Source: JBEEFP01 sp041166085 (GTDB lineage Bacteria; Actinomycetota; Acidimicrobiia; Acidimicrobiales; JAFATL01). From it: DNA of 64,000 nt. Position 1 is the first letter of the stretch. Each line of letters begins with the position of its first letter. Positions 51,392 through 60,861 of this stretch are shown in pieces. The position numbers and the translations under genes were made by a program. The notes beneath the pieces are model-generated. The model was not told the DNA's origin and searched no databases. It worked only from the letters and a program-made list of their open reading frames with translations. The DNA is taken from positions 1 through 64,000 of the forward strand of contig JBEEFP010000062.1 in the NCBI GenBank assembly GCA_041166085.1, written 5' to 3'.

Positions 51392-52575
51392 AGGACGACG
51401 TCCGGCAGCGGGTGGCGGTAGAGCCTCGCCGCGTTCTCGCTGCACATCTGGCGCAGCTCGTGGTTGGGGATGTGGCCCCAGTACTTCTCGATCACGGCCT
51501 GCGTGTCCGGCCACGTGCCGTCGCTGTGGGGATAGTCGGCCTCCACCATGATGTTCTCGACCCCGATGGTGTGCCGGGTGTCGATGGTGGACGGATCGTC
51601 GATCGTGCACCAGGAGAAGTTGCGCCGCAGCACGTCGGCCGGACGGGTGTCCCATCCGAGTCCGTAGCCGGCGCGGTCGATGATGTTGTCGAGACGGTCG
51701 ATGAGCATGGCCACCCAGCCGATCCCGCCCTCCGACATGGCGATCTTGAGGTCGGGGTACTTCACGGGCCAACCCGACCACAGCCACTCCGCGCACGCGG
51801 TCAGCGACAGCTGACCGAAGAGGGTGGCGCCCAGCTCGACGCCCGGACATCCGGCGGGGTACTCCCCCATCCCTGACGAGCCCACGTGCAGGCTGATCAC
51901 CGTGTCGGTCTCCACGCACGCCCGGATGATCGGCTCCCAGTCCGGGAGGAAGATGGACGGCAGGCCCAGCTTGTGGGGTCGCTCGGGCAGCGTCACGGAG
52001 CGGAAGCCCCGTTCGGCGTTGCGCCGGATCTCCTCCGCCCCGATCTCGAGGTCGGGGAGCCACGTGATCCCGAGCGGGATGATCCGGTCCGGGTAGGGCG
52101 ACCACCACTCATCGAAGACCCAGTCGTTGAAGGCGCGCGTGACGGCCAGGCCGAGCTCGGGATCGGAGCACTGCGAGTACACGCGGCCACAGAAGCCGGT
52201 GATCATCGACGGAAAGTTCAACGACGCCCAGACGCCGTTGATGTCCATGTCCTTGACCCGCTCGTGGATGTCGAAGCAGGCGCGCCGCATCTCCTCGAAC
52301 CGGAAAGGCTCGATCTCGGTCGTCTCGCGGCGTCTGCCCGCGATGGCGTTCTGCCCGACCTGGCTGAACTTCTGTCCGTCGAACTCCCAGACCTCCTGGC
52401 CCTTCGACGTCTCGACGATCTTGGGCGCCCGGTCCTGCAGCTTGGCGGGCAGGCGTCCCTCGAACATGTCGCGGGGCTCGACGAGGTGGTCGTCCACCGA
52501 GATCACCGTGTACCGCAGCTCCCGGGGCGGCGGGTCGGGCAGGAACAGGTCGGGGCGGCGGTCGGCGTCCGTCAT
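51382..52575 (-). CDS. Amidohydrolase family 2 (TIM-barrel) protein
   Basis: A 397-residue metal-dependent hydrolase or decarboxylase of the amidohydrolase-2 group. It opens with VISVDDHLVEP (a modified HxH-type motif, here DDH), and has SLHVGSSGMGEYP, MSEGGIGWVAMLIDR and MVEADYPHSDGTWPDT with the metal Asp. Relatives in Actinobacteria are linked to aromatic or steroid breakdown, but no such genes are adjacent. Convergent with the alpha/beta hydrolase. Confidence 0.85.
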   Translation of the reverse strand: MTDADRRPDLFLPDPPPRELRYTVISVDDHLVEPRDMFEGRLPAKLQDRAPKIVETSKGQEVWEFDGQKFSQVGQNAIAGRRRETTEIEPFRFEEMRRACFDIHERVKDMDINGVWASLNFPSMITGFCGRVYSQCSDPELGLAVTRAFNDWVFDEWWSPYPDRIIPLGITWLPDLEIGAEEIRRNAERGFRSVTLPERPHKLGLPSIFLPDWEPIIRACVETDTVISLHVGSSGMGEYPAGCPGVELGATLFGQLSLTACAEWLWSGWPVKYPDLKIAMSEGGIGWVAMLIDRLDNIIDRAGYGLGWDTRPADVLRRNFSWCTIDDPSTIDTRHTIGVENIMVEADYPHSDGTWPDTQAVIEKYWGHIPNHELRQMCSENAARLYRHPLPDVVLPR

Positions 52576-52607
52576 GGCGTCATTCTTTCAGGACCGCCCG
52601 TCACATT

Positions 52608-52646
52608 CCCGGTGGAGCGTCGTCACACCCGGTGGAGGGTCGCCAC
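52608..52646. repeat. Two tandem 19-20 bp repeats
   Basis: CCCGGTGGAGCGTCGTCAC at 52608 recurs at 52628 with two changes. The pair sits in the 107-nt gap between the amidohydrolase start and the end of the REC-GGDEF gene. It may be an operator for the amidohydrolase gene. Confidence 0.45.
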
Positions 52647-52682
52647 CTTCTCGCGTCGGCTCCGCACCGTCGGCGCCGGACC

Positions 52683-53603
52683 TTACGTCTCGCCCGCTGC
52701 CGCGCTCACGACCCGGTTGCGGCCCGCGGCCTTCGCCGCGTACAGCGCGGCGTCTGCGTCCCGCACGATCGCCTCCATGTCGTCGGAGCCGACCGCGACG
52801 CCGACGCTCACGGTCACGGCCAGGTGCTCCATGCCTTCCACGGAGAGCGACTCGGACTCGGCAGCGGCGCGGATGCGTTCGGCCAGCGCGGCGGCCCCGC
52901 CGGCGCTGGTGGCGGGCGACACGACCAGGAACTCCTCACCGCCCCAGCGGCCTGCCACGTCCTCGGCCCGACACGCGGTGGCCAGGCTGAGGGCGATGCG
53001 GCGCAGCACGTGATCGCCACCAGCGTGGCCAAGGCGGTCGTTGACACTCTTGAAGTGGTCGACGTCGACCATCAGCACCGCGACCGAGTGCCCGTGCCGC
53101 TCGGCGGCCGAGCCGGCGGCCGTGAGCTGCTCCTGCAGGTGACGGCGGTTCGGCAGTCCGGTGAGCGCATCGGTTCGGCTGGCCGCCTCCAGCTCGGTGT
53201 TCCGAATTCGGAGCTCGTCCTGCAATCGCTTCACCCGCAGGGCCGCACTGACGCGTGCGAGCAGCTCCGCGGGTTCAAACGGTTTGCGGAGGTAGTCGTG
53301 GGCGCCGAGGCGCAGCCCCTCGACCACGTCATCGGTCGTCGCGCGGGCGGTCAGGAACACGACAGGGATGTGCTCGGTCGCCGGGTGGCTCCGCAACTCG
53401 GCCAGCACATGGTGTCCGTCGAGCCTCGGCATCTCGACGTCGAGCAGGATGACGTCGGGCCTCTCCTCGCGACCGGCGCGGAGCGCGTCCTCGCCGTCGA
53501 CCGCCTCGATCACCACGTGGCCCTGCTCCTGCAGCTGCTTGCGCAGCACCGAGCGGATCACCAACGAGTCGTCGGCGACCAGGATGCGAGCTCGTTCGCT
53601 CAT
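52683..53603 (-). CDS. REC-GGDEF response regulator (WspR-like diguanylate cyclase)
   Basis: A 306-residue output protein. The receiver domain (ILVADDSLVIRSVLRKQL) has the phospho-acceptor Asp55 in LLDVEMPRLDG and Lys in YLRKPF. The GGDEF domain has DALTGLPNRR, VDVDHFKSVNDRLGH and the active GRWGGEEF, preceded by an RxxD inhibitory site (RAED). Phosphorylation by the CheA in the same operon should drive c-di-GMP synthesis. It overlaps the upstream CheW gene by 4 nt, and is the last gene of the chemosensory cluster. Confidence 0.93.
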   Translation of the reverse strand: MSERARILVADDSLVIRSVLRKQLQEQGHVVIEAVDGEDALRAGREERPDVILLDVEMPRLDGHHVLAELRSHPATEHIPVVFLTARATTDDVVEGLRLGAHDYLRKPFEPAELLARVSAALRVKRLQDELRIRNTELEAASRTDALTGLPNRRHLQEQLTAAGSAAERHGHSVAVLMVDVDHFKSVNDRLGHAGGDHVLRRIALSLATACRAEDVAGRWGGEEFLVVSPATSAGGAAALAERIRAAAESESLSVEGMEHLAVTVSVGVAVGSDDMEAIVRDADAALYAAKAAGRNRVVSAAAGET

Positions 53604-53989
53604 GCTGTGAGCGCTCCTCTCAGAGCGGAGGGGTCGAGCACCAACACCAGCTCACCTTCTTCATGGATGACGCCCGCTACTGCGCCGCCCGCCTGACCCT
53701 GCGGCGGCGGCCCGATACGGGCTTCGTCGATTCGAACCACCTCGGTGACCTCGTCGACGAGCAGCCCGAAGGTCAGCGTGCCCTCGTCGACCACGACCAC
53801 ATGTCCACCCGAGTTGCCGAGCACGGACAGCACCGTGAGGGCGCCGTCTGCACGCGCCACCAGTCCGGCCACACCCGCACGCGGTGCAGGCAGCGACGTC
53901 ACGTCGGCGGCCGACCGGACCTCGGTCACCGCCTCCACAGGGAGAGCGTATGCGGTGTCGGCCACCCGGAAACGCACCAGCGTCCTCAT
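53600..53989 (-). CDS. cheW: CheW-like adaptor (second copy, WspD position)
   Basis: A 129-residue CheW domain (RTLVRFRVADTAYALPVEAV, then GLLVDEVTEVV). Couples CheA to the receptor array. ATGA overlaps with cheR upstream and with the REC-GGDEF gene downstream. It differs from the CheW at 58320, so the system has two distinct adaptors, as in Wsp (WspB and WspD). Confidence 0.87.
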   Translation of the reverse strand: MRTLVRFRVADTAYALPVEAVTEVRSAADVTSLPAPRAGVAGLVARADGALTVLSVLGNSGGHVVVVDEGTLTFGLLVDEVTEVVRIDEARIGPPPQGQAGGAVAGVIHEEGELVLVLDPSALRGALTA

Positions 53990-55212
53990 GACCGTTGCAG
54001 CTTCCGCTCGAGCAGCCGGGTCAGGCCGTCGAGGTGATAGCCCTCGAGCGTGGCCTCGACCGCGGCGGTGTCGCACCGGTCGATGGCGGCGCGGGCCGCC
54101 GCGTAGGCGCGCCGCGCCGCCGCGATGTCGCCGGCCACCTCCAGCGCCAGCCCGAGGTTGAGATGCGCGATCGGGTGGTCGGGGTCGAGATAGGCCGCCT
54201 TGCGAAACGCGGTGACGGCGTCCCCGTGCTCGCCCCGACCGAGGGCCGCCTCACCGTCCGCCATCAGCTCGACGACGCCCTGCTGCGGCACCGACTCGGG
54301 TGGTGCCGGCCGCGGACGCGGCGCCTTCGGAGGCGATGGAAGGGGACGCGGGGGTGCCGGCGGCGAAGGCCGCACTCGCGATGACTCGGCGAGCTGCGGC
54401 GACTCCGGCTTCGGGGCGTTGGGCGCGGGGCGATAGGCGAAGGCGTCGCCGAGACGCACCAGCTGGAATCGATCGGTGACCTGCCACAGCGACTCGCTGT
54501 AGCCGAGGAACAGATATCCCTCCGGCGGCAGCGCGGCCTTGAGGCGGTCGAGGAAGGCGACCACGTCGTCGTGGCCGAAGTAGATCAGCACGTTCCGGCA
54601 GAACACGACCTCGCACTGCCCCGGGGTGATGGGTGGAGCATCGGCAGCCAGGTTGTGACGGATGGTGGTCACGCGGTCGCGCAGCTCGGGCGTGACCTGC
54701 CACTCGCCCCCTCCAAGCGGGACCAGATGGCTGGCTCGCTGTGCGGACGAGAGCCCCCGCAACTCGCGATCGGCATACCGCGCCGCCCGCGTGCGGCCGA
54801 GCGCGTCGGTGGACACGTCGCTGGCGATGACGTGCCAATCGGCAATCCCGCTCTCGGCCAGGGTCATCGCGAGCGAGTACGGCTCCTGGCCGTTGGCGCA
54901 GCCCGCGCTCCAGATCTCCACCCGCCCACCCTGGGCCTGCAGCGTCGGCACCACGTGCTCGGAAAAGGCGGCGAACTGCCCGGGGTCGCGAAAGAAGGAC
55001 GTTTCCTGGACCGTCACGCGATTGAGGAGCTCCTGGAGCCGTTCGGGGTCGGCCTCGAGCCGCTTCACGTAGTCGGTCTCGTTCTCCCCGTGCCGCAGCG
55101 CCTCGTCCCGCACGGCTCGCTCCAGCCTGCCCCGGATGGCGGGATCGAGCCGCAGACCGACTCGGCGCGAGAGCAGCCGTCCGACTTCTTCCAACGCGTT
55201 CCCTTCGGTCAT
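53986..55212 (-). CDS. cheR: CheR methyltransferase with C-terminal TPR (WspC-like)
   Basis: A 408-residue receptor methyltransferase. The N-terminal helical domain is followed by the SAM-binding domain with WSAGCANGQEPYSLAM and CRNVLIYF. After a Pro-rich linker (about 270-320), two TPR-like units occur (AVTAFRKAAYLDPDHPIAHL and the next helix pair). CheR-TPR is the form found in WspC and other alternative-function systems. It overlaps cheB and cheW by 4 nt each. Confidence 0.93.
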   Translation of the reverse strand: MTEGNALEEVGRLLSRRVGLRLDPAIRGRLERAVRDEALRHGENETDYVKRLEADPERLQELLNRVTVQETSFFRDPGQFAAFSEHVVPTLQAQGGRVEIWSAGCANGQEPYSLAMTLAESGIADWHVIASDVSTDALGRTRAARYADRELRGLSSAQRASHLVPLGGGEWQVTPELRDRVTTIRHNLAADAPPITPGQCEVVFCRNVLIYFGHDDVVAFLDRLKAALPPEGYLFLGYSESLWQVTDRFQLVRLGDAFAYRPAPNAPKPESPQLAESSRVRPSPPAPPRPLPSPPKAPRPRPAPPESVPQQGVVELMADGEAALGRGEHGDAVTAFRKAAYLDPDHPIAHLNLGLALEVAGDIAAARRAYAAARAAIDRCDTAAVEATLEGYHLDGLTRLLERKLQRS

Positions 55213-56228
55213 GAAGCCGCCCGCATGATGGTCTTGGCGATGCGGTCGAGGGGAAGGACGTGCAAGGCCGCACCCAGTCGCTGCGCGGCGCGGGGCATGC
55301 CGAAGACCACCGATGTCTCCTCGTCCTGCACGATCGTCACGGCACCGCCGCGCCGCAGCGCCAGCAGGCCCCGCGCGCCGTCCTCGCCCATGCCGGTGAG
55401 GAGGACGCCGATGTTCGTGCCGTTGACTCGCTCGGCGAGCGAGGAGAAGAGGACGTCCACCGAAGGACGGTGCAACATCTCGGGCGCGGCGTCGAGCACC
55501 ATGCGGTCGTCGGGACCGATCCGCAGGTGCGTGCCTCCCGGCGCGATGTACGCAACCCCGGCGCGCAGTCGGTCGCCGTCACGGGCCAGCTCGACCGGGA
55601 GCGGTGACACCCGCGTCATCCACGACACCAGTCCACCGACGAAGTCAGGGTGGAGGTGCTGGACGACGAGGACGCTGGCTTCCAGCCCTGCCAGCCCGTC
55701 GAGGATCTCGGCCAGCGCCGCGGGCCCGCCGGTCGACGCTCCGATGGCGACCACCGGATGGGCGCTCGGGCGATCGTCATCATTCCTCGACGCCCGGCGG
55801 GAAGCCGGCAATCGAGCACGCGGATGGCGGACGACGGTGACACCGCCGACCAGTCGGACCTGAGCTCGCAGCGCTTCCTCTTCCGCGCCGCTCCACACTC
55901 TGGGCTTGGGCAGCACGTCCACCGCGCCCGCAACCAGGGCGTCGACCGCCTCCAACGACTCACGACTCGCAATGCTCCCCGAGAGCACCAGGATGGGCGT
56001 CGGCGCGAAGGCCATGAGCTGTTCGATCACCTGCTGTCCCCCGCCGTCGGGAATCTGCAGGTCGAGGGTCACCACGTCGGGCCGCACGTCCTGGACCATC
56101 CGGATGGCCTCGACGGCGCCCGCCGCTTGACCGACGACGGTGATGTCGCGACTGGCTTCGAGCGTCTGCACCAGGTGGGCTCGCTCCTGCTGCGAGCTCT
56201 CCACGACGACGACGCGGGTCGGCCTCAC
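55209..56228 (-). CDS. cheB: CheB receptor methylesterase (WspF-like)
   Basis: A 339-residue two-domain protein. The receiver has the acceptor Asp56 (TLDLQIPDGGG), but the acidic pocket is altered (VVVVESSQQER in place of a DD pair). The C-terminal methylesterase keeps the triad in IGASTGGP (Ser), VQHLHPDF (His) and GMGEDGARG (Asp). It removes methyl groups from the MCP and resets the system. Overlaps cheA and cheR. Confidence 0.93.
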   Translation of the reverse strand: MRPTRVVVVESSQQERAHLVQTLEASRDITVVGQAAGAVEAIRMVQDVRPDVVTLDLQIPDGGGQQVIEQLMAFAPTPILVLSGSIASRESLEAVDALVAGAVDVLPKPRVWSGAEEEALRAQVRLVGGVTVVRHPRARLPASRRASRNDDDRPSAHPVVAIGASTGGPAALAEILDGLAGLEASVLVVQHLHPDFVGGLVSWMTRVSPLPVELARDGDRLRAGVAYIAPGGTHLRIGPDDRMVLDAAPEMLHRPSVDVLFSSLAERVNGTNIGVLLTGMGEDGARGLLALRRGGAVTIVQDEETSVVFGMPRAAQRLGAALHVLPLDRIAKTIMRAAS

Positions 56229-58315
56229 CGGCCCATCAACCGCTCCACCGCGGACAACAGCGCGGCCTCGTTGAACGCACTCTTCACGATGTAGCCATCC
56301 GCGCCTGCCTCGAGGCCACGCTGGCGGTCCTCCTCGTTGGAGCGGGACGTGAGGATGAGCACCGGCACGTTGCCCCGCGCCGGGTGGGCGCGGATGGCCT
56401 CGGTGAGGGCGAAGCCGTCCATCCGCGGCATCTCGACGTCCGTCAGGACGAGGTCGACCGGACCCTCGGCCAGCAGAGCCATGGCCTCGAGACCGTCCGA
56501 CGCAGTGAGCACGTCGTACCCGCCCCGCTCGAGAATCGACCGCTGGAGCTCACGGACGGTCAGCGCGTCGTCCACGACCAGCACCTTGGCGCGGGTCGGC
56601 GACCGCCCGGTCGCGGCTGTCCCTCCGTCGATCGACACGGGAACGGCCCGTCCGGACTGGGCCATGCGGGCTCGGTCGATGAGCCCGGCCACGTCGAGCA
56701 CGAGCACGATCGAACCATCGGGTTCGACACTGGCGCCCGCGACCACGTCGAGACGGGGCAAGAGCCGGCTCAGGCCCTTGACCACGACGTCGCGTTGACC
56801 CACCAGGGCTCCGACGCGAAAGGCGTGCTGCCGCGTGAGCCCGGCCACGACGACGACGGGACCCTCCTCGTCCCCGCCCAGGGCGAGCGTGGCACTGAGG
56901 CTGGTGACCGGAACGGCCTGGCTGCCGACCCACACGACCGGCCGTCCTTCCGACCGGGCCTCGGCGCCTTCGTTCTGCGCGAGGACGATCGAGTGCATCG
57001 GGATGGCGTGGGTCTGTCCACCCGCTTCGACCAGCAGGCAGGGCAGCACCGCAAGGGTGATCGGCACGACGATGCGGAACTCGGTGCCAGCGCCTGGTTC
57101 CGTGCGGATCTCGACCCGCCCCCGCGCCGCTTCCACGTTGGCCCGCACGACGTCGAGGCCCACGCCTCGGCCCGAGATCTCCGACACGAAGTCGGCGGTG
57201 GACACGCCGCTGCGGAAGACCAGGTACGCCGCCTCCTCGTCGCTGAGTGCCGACGTCTCACCACCCCTGCGCGACGCCTCGGCCCGCACCCGTTCGACGT
57301 CGATCCCCCGGCCGTCGTCGGTGACGGTGAGGATCACCTCCGAGCCCAGCTGCATGGCGTGGAACCGCACCGTTGCCTGGGCCGGCTTTCCTGCCGCCAC
57401 CCGCTCCGCCGCTGGCTCGATCCCGTGGTCGACCGCGTTGCGTACGAGATGCAGCAGCGGGTCACCGAGCTGCTGAAGCACGCCGCGGTCGAGCTCGGTG
57501 TCCTCGCCCCGCACCTCCCACCGGACGTCCTTTCCGGTCGATCGGGCCACGTCGCGGACGGCCCGTTGCAGCATGTCGGTGATCGTGACGACAGGCACCA
57601 TGCGCGCGCGCATGGCCCGCTCCTGCAGCTCGTTCAGCAGACGCGACAGGTCGCGGACCTCGTCGATGGTGGAGGGGTCGATCTCGAGCCGCTGATTGAT
57701 CATGCGGCCGACCCGGAGGTGGGCCGCGGCGGACTCGCCGACCAGCCGGATGAGCTCGTCCAGTCGCGCCAGCGGCACCCGCACCGCCTCCGCATCGAGC
57801 GAGGGCGGATGGCGAGCGGACTCGACAGCTGACCCGTTCTCCTCCGCGTCATCGGTCGCCGAGACGACCTGGGTGTCGTCGGCACCGTCGGTCTCGTCGA
57901 CGTCGTCATCCGGCGTGGGATCTTCGGACGTCTCCACCATCGCGTGCAGCACTTGCACGATCGCGGCGGCCTCGGCGCCATAGTCGGCCCCCGAGACGGC
58001 GAGGGGCAGCATGGCCTGCAGCCCGTCCACCGCCGCGAGCACACCGTCGATCAACGCGGGTGTGGCCATGCGCTCACCGCTCCGCAACTGCTCGAGCAGA
58101 TCCTCCATGGCGTGGGCCACGTGGCTGAAGCCGTCGAGACCCACCACCGCGGCCCCACCCTTGAGGGTGTGGGCCTCGCGGAAGATCGAATTCACGAGCT
58201 CGGCGTCGTTGCCTGCCTCCTCGAGGGCGAGCAGATGAGCGGTCAGGTCGGCGAGACGTTCTTCCGCCTCTTGGGCGAAGAGGGCGAGGAACTCGTCGTC
58301 GCGGCCGGACGCCAT
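56225..58315 (-). CDS. cheA: Hybrid histidine kinase CheA-REC (WspE-like)
   Basis: A 696-residue kinase. The HPt domain has the phospho-His at residue 49 (REAHTLKGGAA). Then come the dimerisation domain, a HATPase with LVRNAVDHGIEP, DDGRGIDVERV and SGRGVGLDVVR, a CheW-like P5 domain, and a C-terminal receiver (VLVVDDALTVRELQRS, acceptor in VLTDVEMPRMDG). There is no P2 docking domain. The REC fusion is characteristic of WspE and FrzE, not of flagellar CheA. ATG at 58315 chosen over a longer frame that would overlap cheW. Confidence 0.94.
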   Translation of the reverse strand: MASGRDDEFLALFAQEAEERLADLTAHLLALEEAGNDAELVNSIFREAHTLKGGAAVVGLDGFSHVAHAMEDLLEQLRSGERMATPALIDGVLAAVDGLQAMLPLAVSGADYGAEAAAIVQVLHAMVETSEDPTPDDDVDETDGADDTQVVSATDDAEENGSAVESARHPPSLDAEAVRVPLARLDELIRLVGESAAAHLRVGRMINQRLEIDPSTIDEVRDLSRLLNELQERAMRARMVPVVTITDMLQRAVRDVARSTGKDVRWEVRGEDTELDRGVLQQLGDPLLHLVRNAVDHGIEPAAERVAAGKPAQATVRFHAMQLGSEVILTVTDDGRGIDVERVRAEASRRGGETSALSDEEAAYLVFRSGVSTADFVSEISGRGVGLDVVRANVEAARGRVEIRTEPGAGTEFRIVVPITLAVLPCLLVEAGGQTHAIPMHSIVLAQNEGAEARSEGRPVVWVGSQAVPVTSLSATLALGGDEEGPVVVVAGLTRQHAFRVGALVGQRDVVVKGLSRLLPRLDVVAGASVEPDGSIVLVLDVAGLIDRARMAQSGRAVPVSIDGGTAATGRSPTRAKVLVVDDALTVRELQRSILERGGYDVLTASDGLEAMALLAEGPVDLVLTDVEMPRMDGFALTEAIRAHPARGNVPVLILTSRSNEEDRQRGLEAGADGYIVKSAFNEAALLSAVERLMGR

Positions 58316-58319
58316 GCGA

Positions 58320-58718
58320 TCAGGACGCCACGCGCGCGGGCGCCAACAGCATCTCGACGTCGATGAGGACCGCCAACCCCGTCTCGATCGCGAAGGCGCC
58401 GCGTGTGGCGACACCCTCGCTGTGCCCTACCAGCTCCCCGAGCTCGACCGCTTCGCCCATCGCACCGATGGCGAGCCCGGCCGGGCCGAGGACGGTCTCG
58501 ATGATCGCCACCGCTGCGGTCGCCGGAACGGGACCGAGGCCGAGCAGAACCCCCGGATCGAAGACCGGGATGATCTCGCCCCGCACGTTGCAGAGGCCCA
58601 GTACCGCGGGCGGGGCCGTCGGGAGCCCCGTGATGCTGGTTGCCGCCAGCACCTCGCGCGCCGCCTCGATCGGAACGGCGTACGTGTCGTCGCCGACCGC
58701 GAGGAGCAGGGCGCGCAC
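58320..58718 (-). CDS. cheW: CheW-like adaptor (first copy, WspB position)
   Basis: A 132-residue CheW domain (LLLAVGDDTYAVPIEAAREV, then LGLCNVRGEIIPVFD). GTG start. It sits between the MCP gene (4 nt gap) and cheA (4 nt gap), so all are co-transcribed. Bridges the receptor tip to CheA. Confidence 0.9.
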   Translation of the reverse strand: MRALLLAVGDDTYAVPIEAAREVLAATSITGLPTAPPAVLGLCNVRGEIIPVFDPGVLLGLGPVPATAAVAIIETVLGPAGLAIGAMGEAVELGELVGHSEGVATRGAFAIETGLAVLIDVEMLLAPARVAS

Positions 58719-58722
58719 GGGC

Positions 58723-60648
58723 TCAGGGCGCGTCGGCCGCGGCGGACGCGCCAGTGCGCTCGAGGTTCGCGGCCAACGCCGCGAGCGTGGCCGATGCAGT
58801 CGCGATCTGATTGGCGGTCGCCGAGACCTGGCGGCTGGTGTCGGCGAGCTGCTCCATGGTCTCGACGACCTGCGAGGTCGCCGATCGCTGCTGCTGGGTC
58901 GTCAAGCGCACCTGGGCGGTGCCGTCGGCGACGGCGGCCAGCAGACCGAGCCCGGACTGCATCTGCTTGGCGCCCTTCTCCATGGCCATCACGGTGGCGT
59001 TGGTCTCCTCTTGGATGCCTTCGACGATCTCGGCAATTCCTGCCGCCGATGACTTCGAGCGCTCGGCCAGGCGGCGCACCTCGTCGGCCACCACCGCGAA
59101 GCCGCGTCCGCCTTCACCGGCACGGGCCGCCTCGATGGCGGCGTTGAGGGCCAGCAGGTTCGTCTGGTCGGCGATCTCGTTGATCAGGGCCAGGATGGCA
59201 CCGATCTCGCTGACCCGGTCGGCGAGGGCAACCGTGCGCTCGGCCGACGCGTCGATGTCGCCTTCCGCCTGCTCGAGGTTGCTGCGCGTCTCCGCCGCCT
59301 GCGCGGCCACGCCGTCGACGGTGTCGGCGATCGAGGCTGAGGCGCGCGCCAGCTCCTCGGTGGTGGCCGACGCCTCGGTGACCGCCGCCGACTGCTCCGT
59401 CGTCGTCGCGGCAAGCTCGTCAGCAGCCGAGCGCAGCTGGGTCGCCGAGGAGCTCACCGCTTCACTCGCGGCGATGACCTGGCTCACCAGTGAGTCGAGG
59501 CTCTCGGCCATGGCGTTGAAGGAGGTGGCCATCGCCCCCACCTCGTCGCGGCTCCGCACCGCAGCCCGGCTCCCCAGGTCGCCGCCGGCCAGGTGACCAG
59601 CTGCGTCACTCACTGCTCCGACGTTGCGGGAGATGCGCCGCGCGACCCAGAGGGTGAGGGCGACGGCGGCCACGAGGACGAGGAACACGGTGGTGAGCGC
59701 GAACTTCCGGCGGGCGAGGTCGCCGCTTCGCCGCGACCGCAACATCACGTCCTCCTGCTTGAACAACTCGGTCCACAAGCCGTTGTGGGCATCGATCGCC
59801 TCGCGGACGGCGGACGCGTAACCGGCAGGGTCGACGCTGACGCTCGTCGCGTCGATCACGGTCTTGGTGGTGTCCATCGCCCGGTTCAACTGGGGCGACA
59901 GCGCCGGCTCCAGGTCGTGGTTCTTGTTGAAGTGGACCGTCTCGGCGAACGCGGTCTGCAGGTCGGTCTTCAGGCCGTCGGCCTGGTAGGTGAGCAGCGC
60001 GGCCGAAGCGGCGAGGGTGGCCGCGTCGGCGCCCCCCTTCGCGCTCCCGGCCTTCCCGTCGACCAGCGCGCCGAGATTGCCGAGCTCGTCGATGATCTCC
60101 GGCTCCTTCAGGAGCAAGGCGTCCATGGCGTAGTAGGTGTCGAGGTCGGGGTCGAGAATGAGCTTCGAGGAGTCGCCCACGTGCGAGGTGAGGAGCCGAA
60201 CGTCGGCGATCAGCGCCGTGTGCATCCGTTCGGCCGACCCAGGGTCACCCGCCAGCTTCACGCCTTCCCACGCCGCCCGCAGCCGCGACGGGATCGCCGA
60301 CCCGCGCTTGCGGGCGTTCAGCGCCTCGCCCGTTGTCTGCAGCACGCCGCCGAGGTCGCGGTCGACAGCCAGCAGCGCGGCGAAGTCCTGATCGACGAGC
60401 GACTCCGTACGGCCGGCCTGCTCGGTGTTGCCCTCGCGCACCAAGGCGCGGTGGGACTCGAGGTGGATCAGCAGCTGGCTCACCGGCTGCAGATAGCGGT
60501 CGCCCCGGAGCTCCTGCTGGGCGAAGTCGATCTTGATGTTCTCCTCGTTGACGAGGAAGTACGTCGTCACCACGAGCGGGATCATGAAGCTCAGGGCGAT
60601 GGCCGCCAGCTTCATCCAGATCCGCGGCGTGATCACCCAGGTGCGCAT
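58723..60648 (-). CDS. Methyl-accepting chemotaxis protein (WspA-like receptor)
   Basis: A 641-residue receptor. A first helix (about 13-31), an extracytoplasmic helical sensing domain of about 270 residues, a second helix (FALTTVFLVLVAAVALTLWV), a HAMP domain and a long signalling coiled coil follow. The tip EIADQTNLLALNAAIEAARA is fully conserved. No C-terminal pentapeptide for CheR docking is seen. ATG at 60648 chosen. First gene of the seven-gene cluster. Confidence 0.93.
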   Translation of the reverse strand: MRTWVITPRIWMKLAAIALSFMIPLVVTTYFLVNEENIKIDFAQQELRGDRYLQPVSQLLIHLESHRALVREGNTEQAGRTESLVDQDFAALLAVDRDLGGVLQTTGEALNARKRGSAIPSRLRAAWEGVKLAGDPGSAERMHTALIADVRLLTSHVGDSSKLILDPDLDTYYAMDALLLKEPEIIDELGNLGALVDGKAGSAKGGADAATLAASAALLTYQADGLKTDLQTAFAETVHFNKNHDLEPALSPQLNRAMDTTKTVIDATSVSVDPAGYASAVREAIDAHNGLWTELFKQEDVMLRSRRSGDLARRKFALTTVFLVLVAAVALTLWVARRISRNVGAVSDAAGHLAGGDLGSRAAVRSRDEVGAMATSFNAMAESLDSLVSQVIAASEAVSSSATQLRSAADELAATTTEQSAAVTEASATTEELARASASIADTVDGVAAQAAETRSNLEQAEGDIDASAERTVALADRVSEIGAILALINEIADQTNLLALNAAIEAARAGEGGRGFAVVADEVRRLAERSKSSAAGIAEIVEGIQEETNATVMAMEKGAKQMQSGLGLLAAVADGTAQVRLTTQQQRSATSQVVETMEQLADTSRQVSATANQIATASATLAALAANLERTGASAAADAP

Positions 60649-60861
60649 GGCCCCCAAAGGTACGGCCAGTCGGTGGGCCGCGGCGGGACGCTTCGGAGGC
60701 CCTCCGCCAAGCCACCGCCGCGAAGTGGGGCCTGTTGTGCCCGATGTGCCGGGTTTCCACCCCCGCTTCTCTGCACAGGTTTCCGCGTCGGGGCGACGAG
60801 GCGCCGCCACCGGGACCGGGTGCACTGGGGCGCAGCCGGATGTCCGTCCATCGCGCCGCGA
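60649..60861 (-). other. 213-nt leader upstream of the MCP gene
   Basis: Untranslated gap between the EAL-REC stop and the MCP start. On the minus strand it contains GCGGAAACC and GTGGAAACCC motifs, and a short GGGT/ACCC hairpin. I see no gene, no clear promoter and no match to the GEMM c-di-GMP riboswitch consensus. Confidence 0.35.

Noticed and set aside
52683..60648. Ordinary flagellar chemotaxis operon
   Set aside because: No CheY, CheZ, CheD or flagellar gene is present; CheA carries a receiver and the output protein is GGDEF.
60649..60861. GEMM-type c-di-GMP riboswitch in the MCP leader
   Set aside because: The core GEMM-I pattern (GGGACGCAAAGCC and the later GGTAGGTAGCGG) is not present.
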